Shown: in pieces, positions 59,060 through 64,000 of the stretch
Numbering within the stretch: the first letter of the stretch is position 1
Layout: every line of letters starts with the position of its first letter
Source of the DNA: Actinomycetota bacterium
GTDB taxonomy: Bacteria; Actinomycetota; UBA4738; HRBIN12
Length of the DNA: 64,000 nt
Reading direction: 5' to 3'
NCBI GenBank assembly: GCA_040881665.1
Contig: JBBECT010000004.1
Location: 902,219 to 966,218, forward strand
Program-made: the position numbers and the translations under genes
The notes under the pieces: generated by a model
Told to the model about the DNA's origin: nothing
Databases searched by the model: none
Seen by the model: the letters and a program-made list of their open reading frames with translations, nothing else

Positions 59060-61009
59060 TCAGGGACGGGCGGGCGCGCGCGTCTCGGCCAACGCCTCGC
59101 GAAGGAGCTGGAGCAGCGTCGCTTCGTCGTAGGCCCCGTAGTGCCGGCGCCCGTTGACGAAGAAGGTCGGGGTTCCCGCGACCCCGCTCACGTCGGCGCT
59201 CTCCACGTCGCGAGCCACCCGCAGGGTGTGTCGTCGTGATGCCAGCTCGGCGGAGAACCGGTCGACGTCCAGTCCCAGGTCGCGCGCGTACCCACGTAGA
59301 TCGGCGAGCCGGAGGGCGTCCTGGTGTGCGAACAGCACGTCGTGCATCTCCCAGAACCTCCCCTGCGCCCCTGCGGCCTCGGCCGCTTCCGCGGCGAGCT
59401 CGGCGTTCTCGTGGACGTCCGTCAAGGGCAGATGCCGGAACACGAACCGGATCTCGGCTCCGAACCGTTCGAGCAGGTTGCGCACGATGGGTTCCGCCCG
59501 CCCGCAGTGGGGGCACTCGAAGTCTCCGTACTCGAGGAGGGTGAGTGGCGCGTCGCCCGGCCCCCGAACGTGGTCGACCTCCTCGTCGACCGGATCGGCG
59601 AGGTCCTGGATCGGTTCGGCGACGCGATCCTCGCCGACGGCACGCAGCCGCGAGGGGAGGCGGCCGATCACGCGGAACACGACCCAGGCCAGACCGGATG
59701 CGAGCACCGACGCCACCATGATCCCCAGCTTGGCGTCCTCGAGGATCTGCCCTTCGAAGGAGATGTCGGCGATCAGCAACGCGACGGTGAACCCGATTCC
59801 GGCCACGGTCGCGGCACCGATCAACTGCGTCCACGGCACGCTCAACGGCAGACCGCCGAACCGCCGGCGCGTGACCAGCCAGGTCACCCCGGCGATCCCG
59901 ACCGGCTTGCCGACGACGAGCGCGACGACGATGCCGAGCGTCACCGGCGAGGACACGGCGTGTCCGAGCACCTCGCCGTTGATCACCAGGCCCGCGTTCG
60001 CCAGCGCGAAGAGGGGAACGATCACGTAGCTCGTCCACGGGTGGAACAGGTACTGGAGGCGTTCGTTCGGCGAGATCGCGAGGGCCACGCTCCGGCTCGC
60101 CGATCGCGCGTACTCGGGCGTCGGTTCCTCACGGAACAGTCGCCAACGCGCACCGGCGTCCTGGAGCCGTTCCCGGGTCGGTGGATACGCGGTCGCGAGC
60201 AGGCCCATCGCCACCCCCGCGATCGTGGGGTGAACGCCCGAGGCGAGCATCGCGATCCACACACCGAGCCCGACCAGGAAGTAGGCGGCACCGTTCCGGA
60301 TCCCCGCACGACGCATCAAGAGCACCGCGCCGAACAGCGCGAGGGCGACCAGCAGGGCCGAGACCGAGAGGTCCTCGGTATAGACGAGTGCGATCACCGA
60401 CAGCGCCGCGATGTCGTCGACGATCACCACCGTCAGCAGGAAGATGCGCAGGCGAGGCATCGATGCGCCACCGACCAGGGTGAGGATGCCGAGCGCGAAC
60501 GCGGTGTCGGTTCCCGTCGGGATGGCCCAACCGCGGGCGGCCGGTTCCCCCGCGTTGAACGCGAGGTAGATCGCCGCCGGGACGATCATGCCGCCGATCG
60601 CCGCAAGTACGGGTGTCGCGATGCGTCGGCGTTCGCGCAGCTCGCCCATGTCGAACTCCCGGCGGATCTCGAGGCCGACGACGAAGAAGAAGAACGCCAT
60701 CAGCCCGTCGTTGACCCAATGGCGCAGATCCAGCGACAGCTCGGAGCCACCGAAACCGATCGAGAGCGGGGTGGTCCACAAGTCCTCGTAGCTCTCGGAC
60801 CACGGCGAGTTCGCCCACACCAGCGCCGCGATGGTGGCCGCAAGCAGGACGATCGCGCTCGAGTTCTCGGTGGCGAGGAAGTCGCGCAGCGGCGTCGCGA
60901 GACGCCGGACACCAACGCTCTGTTCGTCGAGCCGTTGGGACCCCACCCGTGGACGATACCCCGCGCGCCATGACGCCTCACCCGCGATCTGCGTGAACCA
61001 CCCTCGCAT
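59060..61009 (-). CDS. nhaA: NhaA Na+/H+ antiporter fused to DsbA-like thioredoxin domain
   Basis: 649 residues from ATG 61009. Residues about 40-450 form the NhaA antiporter with about 12 transmembrane helices; the ion-binding aspartate pair is D198-D199 (VVIVDDIAALSV), and VNDGLMAFFFFVVGLEIRRE is a family signature. Residues about 475-649 are a DsbA/thioredoxin-like domain with the active-site C-P-H-C at 499-502 (YGDFECPHCGRAEP) and VAGTPTFFVNGRRHYG (cis-Pro loop). The fusion exists elsewhere in actinobacteria. It couples sodium or pH homeostasis to redox chemistry on the domain's side of the membrane. Confidence 0.93.
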   Translation of the reverse strand: MRGWFTQIAGEASWRAGYRPRVGSQRLDEQSVGVRRLATPLRDFLATENSSAIVLLAATIAALVWANSPWSESYEDLWTTPLSIGFGGSELSLDLRHWVNDGLMAFFFFVVGLEIRREFDMGELRERRRIATPVLAAIGGMIVPAAIYLAFNAGEPAARGWAIPTGTDTAFALGILTLVGGASMPRLRIFLLTVVIVDDIAALSVIALVYTEDLSVSALLVALALFGAVLLMRRAGIRNGAAYFLVGLGVWIAMLASGVHPTIAGVAMGLLATAYPPTRERLQDAGARWRLFREEPTPEYARSASRSVALAISPNERLQYLFHPWTSYVIVPLFALANAGLVINGEVLGHAVSSPVTLGIVVALVVGKPVGIAGVTWLVTRRRFGGLPLSVPWTQLIGAATVAGIGFTVALLIADISFEGQILEDAKLGIMVASVLASGLAWVVFRVIGRLPSRLRAVGEDRVAEPIQDLADPVDEEVDHVRGPGDAPLTLLEYGDFECPHCGRAEPIVRNLLERFGAEIRFVFRHLPLTDVHENAELAAEAAEAAGAQGRFWEMHDVLFAHQDALRLADLRGYARDLGLDVDRFSAELASRRHTLRVARDVESADVSGVAGTPTFFVNGRRHYGAYDEATLLQLLREALAETRAPARP

Positions 61010-61017
61010 GGCACTAT

Positions 61018-61101
61018 CGGGTCGGGATCGAGGGATCGATCCGTTGGGAGAGCGGAGACCGGGTCGGGATCGAGGGATCGATCCGTTGGGAGAGCGGAGA
61101 C
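61018..61101. repeat. Tandem duplication of a 42-bp unit
   Basis: The sequence 61018-61059 is repeated exactly at 61060-61101 (CGGGTCGGGATCGAGGGATC... to ...GGAGAC). Each unit contains the palindrome GGATCGATCC. It lies in the divergent promoter region between nhaA (start 61009) and the DUF2630 gene (start 61128). Confidence 0.9.
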
Positions 61102-61127
61102 GCCGAGGGTGGAACGGAGGCGGGAAC

Positions 61128-61370
61128 GTGGACGATCAGGAGGTCATCGATCGGATCAACCAGTTCGCGAACGAGGAGCACGAGCTGTTCGGCAAGGAGT
61201 CCCGAGGAGAGGCATCCGAGTCGGATCAGCAGCGGCTCAAGCGCCTCGAGGTGAGCCTGGATCAGTGTTGGGATCTCCTCCATCAGCGCCGGGCTCGGAG
61301 AGCGGCGGGCTCCGACCCGGATCAGGCGAGCGTCCGCGACGAGAAGACCGTGGAGGGCTACATCGGCTGA
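61128..61370 (+). CDS. DUF2630 family protein
   Basis: 80 residues from GTG 61128 (AACGGAGGCG just upstream). Short helical protein of the DUF2630 family: DDQEVIDRINQFANEEHELF, RLKRLEVSLDQCWDLLHQRR, TVEGYIG at the end. The family is nearly always in actinobacteria and has no known function. Its promoter probably overlaps the 42-bp duplication. Confidence 0.9.
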   Translation: MDDQEVIDRINQFANEEHELFGKESRGEASESDQQRLKRLEVSLDQCWDLLHQRRARRAAGSDPDQASVRDEKTVEGYIG

Positions 61371-61386
61371 TCGGATCCGGGATCGC

Positions 61387-61422
61387 CGAAGGGCGGCCGC
61401 CGCGTACGACGACCGCCCTTCG
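61387..61422. terminator. Bidirectional terminator hairpin
   Basis: Perfect arms CGAAGGGCGG (61387-61396) and CCGCCCTTCG (61413-61422), between the converging DUF2630 and cupredoxin genes; suits termination of both. Confidence 0.75.
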
Positions 61423-61453
61423 TGTGTGACTCGCGCTGTGGAGCGGTTCGGAC

Positions 61454-61822
61454 CTAGCCGACCTTGATCGTTCCGCACATGCCGGTGCAGTTCCCACCGC
61501 TCAGGTTCGAGTGCGTTCCGATCGTGCAGCGGTACTTGAACGTTCCCTTGGTCGTGAACCTCCGGACCGCCGTGTCACCCGACGGCAACGTGGTCTTGTA
61601 CGACCATCCGCCGTAGGCCACGACGTTGTGCTTACGGCTGCTGACGTTGTTCCACTTGATCCTGCCGCCCTTGGCGATCTGGGCCGTTCCCGGCTTGTAG
61701 CGGTTCGTGTTCGTCAGCTTGACGACCGTCGCCGCCGAGGCCGGGAGGGCCAGGGCCAAGACGACCGCGACGACCGCCGCCACCAGCGCGAGCCGGCGGA
61801 CGCGGGGGGATGCGCCTCGCAT
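61454..61822 (-). CDS. Secreted cupredoxin (blue copper-type) protein
   Basis: 122 residues from ATG 61822. Signal peptide RRLALVAAVVAVVLALALPA then SA-A-TV. Mature plastocyanin-like fold: ATVVKLTNTNRYKPGTAQIA, RIKWNNVSSRKHNVVAYGGW, and a copper loop C-T-I-G-T-H...C-T-G-M-C-G-T. Likely ligands: H in KHNV, C and H in the loop (YRCTIGTH), M near the end; a second Cys pair may form a disulphide. Small electron-transfer or copper-binding protein outside the membrane. Confidence 0.88.
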   Translation of the reverse strand: MRGASPRVRRLALVAAVVAVVLALALPASAATVVKLTNTNRYKPGTAQIAKGGRIKWNNVSSRKHNVVAYGGWSYKTTLPSGDTAVRRFTTKGTFKYRCTIGTHSNLSGGNCTGMCGTIKVG

Positions 61823-61902
61823 GAACCTCTCCTCTCGTTCGGACTCTCGTGTCGGTTCGAACCGGATCGACCTCGCGGCCGTCCGGCGGAGAACTGTACC
61901 GC

Positions 61903-62226
61903 TCACCAGGTTGCGCCGTAAAGGTCCGACGCCGGATCGAAGAACCCGTCGGCCGGACGGGCGTGCGCGTGCCAGTGATCGGGGATCCGTCGCCGCTCGT
62001 CGTCGATCCAGAAGCCGTCCGTCCCGTAGCGCGCGGAGGCGACCGCCTCTAGGCACGCGAGCAGGGTGCGTTCCAGCTCCGCGTCGGGGAGTCCGTGCGT
62101 TCGCCAGACGACCATCGGCGTGCGGCACACCAGGCAGTCGGCGACCCAGCACGCGTCGTCCTCGAAGTGCCAGGTGGTGACCCGCTCGGCGGAGCACAGC
62201 AGGCATCCGACGGTGGGCTCAGGCAC
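61903..62226 (-). CDS. Small zinc-ribbon protein, unknown function
   Basis: 107 residues from GTG 62226. CLLCSAERVTTWHFEDDACW, VADCLVCRTPMVVWRTHG has two CxxC knuckles (C8/C11 and C31/C34), enough to bind zinc. The C-terminal half is rich in W/H/R (DDERRRIPDHWHAHARPADG). No named family is recognised. The start overlaps the end of the DUF192 gene by a few bases, so the two are coupled. Confidence 0.65.
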   Translation of the reverse strand: MPEPTVGCLLCSAERVTTWHFEDDACWVADCLVCRTPMVVWRTHGLPDAELERTLLACLEAVASARYGTDGFWIDDERRRIPDHWHAHARPADGFFDPASDLYGATW

Positions 62227-62701
62227 AGCCGAACCCCAGATCCACCCGATCGCCGACCTCGACCCCGAGCCGCTCCAGGTTCCCTCGGGCGACCTCGACC
62301 GCGCCGATGTACTCCTGCGCCGGCGTGGAGACCGGGCATGGGTCGTCCTCGCACGGCTCCAGGTCGACGATCTCGGATATCCGTCCGTCCGTTCCCCAGA
62401 ACGCGACCGTCAGGGGGATCGAGGTGCCCTTCATCCAGAAACCGGTCCGCGTCGGTTCCTCGTGCAGGAACACCATCCCCTCGCGCGCCCCCAACTCCGT
62501 GCGGCCCATCAGACCGCGCGCCCGTTCCGCATCGTCGTTCGCGATCTGGACCTCGATCCGCTCCCGGTCGCGTCCCGGGCCGAACCAGAGGGGATAGGTG
62601 GCAGCGCCGGGTTCGCACTGGCCACTCGGGTCCGAGACGCCGCCGCAGGCGGCGAGCAGGAGGAACGGAACGAACGGGAGGATCCGTCGTCGCACGGACA
62701 C
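62219..62701 (-). CDS. DUF192 lipoprotein
   Basis: About 160 residues from GTG 62701 (GTG 62695 is also possible). A short lipoprotein signal with lipobox LLAAC near residue 19, then the DUF192 domain: IEVQIANDDAERARGLMGRT, GMVFLHEEPTRTGFWMKGTS, IPLTVAFWGTDGRISEIVDL, and a GVEVGDRVDL end. Found widely as periplasmic/outer-surface proteins of unknown function, often close to copper or redox genes. Here it is coupled to the zinc-ribbon gene. Confidence 0.88.
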   Translation of the reverse strand: MSVRRRILPFVPFLLLAACGGVSDPSGQCEPGAATYPLWFGPGRDRERIEVQIANDDAERARGLMGRTELGAREGMVFLHEEPTRTGFWMKGTSIPLTVAFWGTDGRISEIVDLEPCEDDPCPVSTPAQEYIGAVEVARGNLERLGVEVGDRVDLGFGCA

Positions 62702-62764
62702 ATCGTGCCACGGTCGGCTCGAGCTGCCCGGCCCGGTGCGGGTGCTAGCATCGATGCGCCCTCC

Positions 62765-62836
62765 GCCGGAGTAGCTCAGGGGTAGAGCAACGCCATGGTA
62801 AGGCGTAGGTCCGGGGTTCAAATCCCCGCTCCGGCT
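62765..62836 (+). tRNA. tRNA-Thr (anticodon GGT)
   Basis: Complete cloverleaf: acceptor GCCGGAG with CTCCGGC, discriminator T62836, D-arm GCTC, anticodon stem CGCC/GGCG around loop ATGGTAA (anticodon GGT), and T-arm CGGGG-TTCAAAT-CCCCG. CCA is not encoded. It decodes ACC/ACT. Confidence 0.95.
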
Positions 62837-62861
62837 CCGAACTCGGTCGGCGGTCAGCGGG

Positions 62862-63710
62862 TCAGCGGTCAGCTCGGCGCGCGATCAGACCGGCGCGCGC
62901 ATGACGTGCCACCTTGTCGCTCACCGATCCGAGCACGACGCGATCGACCGGTCCCATCCCGCGTGACCCGACGACGACGAGGTCCGCGCCCCATTCCTCG
63001 GCCCGCTCCAAGAGCCGCATCGAGGCCGCTCCCATCGGCGTCGCGCGGTGCACACGGAATCCGGCGGTCTCCAGCTCGGTCGCTGCCCTCTCGGCGATCT
63101 GCTCCGCCGCCGCGGTGAGCTCGGCCCCGACGTGCTCGTCGAACGCCTCGGTCGCGAAGCCCGTCGCGGTCGGCGTGGGAGCGGGCAGCTGCACGACGGA
63201 GAGCACCTCGACCTCGCATCGCTCGGCGTCGGCGAGGGCGACGAGCTCGCGGAGCGCGAGCGCCCCGTCGGAGGAGCCGTCGGAGCCGACGAGCACCCGC
63301 GCGGGAACGGTGTCGGTAGGGGATCGGTGCGTGAGCAGGGTCGATACCTGTGCGGCGTGCAGCACGCGGGTGCTGACGCTGCCGAGCATCAGGCGGTCGA
63401 GCCACGTCTTCTGGCCCGCGCCGATCGCGATCAGGTCGGCGCCCTCCCGCTCGGCGACTTCGACGATGTGGGCGCCGGCGTCCTTCGCGGCCTCCTCGAG
63501 ACCGCGCGCCTCGAAGCCCGCCGCCTGCAGGCGCTTGACCGCGTCCTCGATCAGCGGGTTCGGCTCGCCCTCGATCGGGGGAGCGACCGCGAGCACGGTG
63601 ACGCGGACGTCATCGCGCCGGCCGAGCTTCTCCAGGATCTCGCCGACCGCCTGAGCGGCCTCGGATCCGTCCGTGGCATACAGCACCTCCACAGCGAGTC
63701 CTCCCATCAC
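62862..63710 (-). CDS. Universal stress protein with two UspA domains
   Basis: 282 residues; ATG 63710 or an internal GTG near 63692 is the start. Two Usp domains in tandem: first VEVLYATDGSEAAQAVGEIL with ADLIAIGAGQKTWLDRLMLG; second RVLVGSDGSSDGALALREL with ADLVVVGSRGMGPVDRVVLG ending SVSDKVARHA. The ATP-binding G-x2-G-x9-G-S pattern is complete in the second domain. Cytoplasmic stress/dormancy role. Located between two tRNA genes on the opposite strand. Confidence 0.93.
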   Translation of the reverse strand: MMGGLAVEVLYATDGSEAAQAVGEILEKLGRRDDVRVTVLAVAPPIEGEPNPLIEDAVKRLQAAGFEARGLEEAAKDAGAHIVEVAEREGADLIAIGAGQKTWLDRLMLGSVSTRVLHAAQVSTLLTHRSPTDTVPARVLVGSDGSSDGALALRELVALADAERCEVEVLSVVQLPAPTPTATGFATEAFDEHVGAELTAAAEQIAERAATELETAGFRVHRATPMGAASMRLLERAEEWGADLVVVGSRGMGPVDRVVLGSVSDKVARHARAGLIARRADR

Positions 63711-63814
63711 GTCGAGCGGTTGCCGTTCCGGAGCCCGGAACCGTACCGCCTCCCGCGGGGTAGCAACGAAACGCGTGTCGGGACGGCGGCCCGCTCGGTA
63801 GTATCTGCTGCTCA

Positions 63815-63886
63815 GGCGGGGTAGCTCAGTGGCAGAGCAAGCGGCTCATAATCGCTGTGTCGGCGGTTCGATCCCGCCCCCCGCTA
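63815..63886 (+). tRNA. tRNA-Met (anticodon CAT, elongator-type)
   Basis: Acceptor GGCGGGG pairs with CCCCGCT (one G-T wobble), D-arm GCTC, anticodon stem AGCGG/TCGCT around loop CTCATAA (CAT), T-arm GGCGG-TTCGATC-CCGCC, discriminator A63886. The anticodon stem lacks the three G-C pairs of the initiator tRNA, so elongator Met (or Ile2 if lysidine-modified) is preferred. It is 63 bases upstream of tuf. Confidence 0.9.
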
Positions 63887-63949
63887 CGGACCACGGCCCG
63901 AGACGCCGGCCGACGGCGGCACGACGCGACCAGGGAAGGAACCGGGAGC

Positions 63950-64000
63950 ATGTCCAAGCAGAAGTTCGAGCGGAACAAGCCGCACGTCAACATCGGCACG
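63950..64000 (+). CDS. tuf: Elongation factor Tu (5' end only)
   Basis: ATG 63950 after GGGAAGGAACCGGGAG. Its first 17 codons read SKQKFERNKPHVNIGT after Met, the canonical EF-Tu N-terminus (KFERxKPHxNIGTIGH). The gene continues past the right edge. tRNA genes just upstream are the usual context for tufB-type loci. Confidence 0.93.
   Translation, partial: MSKQKFERNKPHVNIGT

Overview
The window is a high-GC, gene-dense chromosomal segment from a bacterium that is most likely a member of the Actinomycetota. I infer this from the strong G/C third positions, frequent GTG starts with GTGA/ATGA stop-start overlaps, many large LuxR-type regulators, an NhaA-DsbA fusion, a DUF2630 protein and an RTX-like C-terminus of the actinobacterial style. 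I cannot place it below phylum. The right edge is a housekeeping anchor: tRNA-Thr, a tandem universal stress protein, tRNA-Met and the first codons of tuf (EF-Tu).

Layout. 1-2.2 kb: two unrecognised proteins and ribonuclease III. 2.2-3.7 kb: a scar with a dispersed repeat, a transposase C-terminal fragment and a glycosyltransferase broken by frameshifts, a stop and truncation. 3.8-22.4 kb: a large catabolic island for a nitrogen-containing small molecule. It holds an FAD amine-oxidase-type enzyme, a cupin, two M24 (creatinase/ectoine-hydrolase-like) enzymes, a frameshifted YtcJ-type amidohydrolase, both permeases and the lipoprotein of a PotBCD-type importer (no ATPase in the window), a GntR regulator, HyuA/HyuB hydantoinase/oxoprolinase subunits, a GcvT-like folate enzyme and a phytoene-desaturase-like FAD oxidoreductase. 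A TetR regulator follows, with two matching candidate operators. 22.4-24.8 kb: gene remnants around a membrane protein.

24.9-34.8 kb: a giant LuxR ATPase regulator, a trypsin-fold protein that has lost its whole catalytic triad, a membrane-anchored protein, and a kinase/PLP-enzyme fusion followed by a decayed, internally deleted copy of itself. Small enzymes (DinB, truncated monooxygenase, methyltransferase) and more remnants come next. 34.9-45.1 kb: small stress or antibiotic-type enzymes, a Fic AMP-transferase with striking upstream repeats, an IS3-type fragment, an adenylate cyclase split by a frameshift, and two LuxR-TPR regulators flanking a SnoaL-like protein, a cupin and an SRPBCC protein.

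45.2-61.4 kb: secreted metalloprotease and beta-helix proteins, an MBL hydrolase, a pterin-dehydratase/glyoxalase fusion, oxidoreductases, an ECF sigma/anti-sigma-type pair, VOC proteins, an atypical HemK-like methyltransferase, nitroreductase, monoamine oxidase, a LigB-type dioxygenase and NhaA-DsbA. 61.4-64 kb: cupredoxin, a DUF192 lipoprotein, the stress protein, two tRNAs and tuf.

The two most notable themes are the 3.8-22.4 kb catabolic island and the number of remnants (at least ten broken or truncated genes) scattered between intact ones. The remnants repeat the same enzyme classes: FAD oxidoreductase, GcvT, class III aminotransferase and amidohydrolase-type enzymes. All assignments come from reading motifs by eye; no database search was run.
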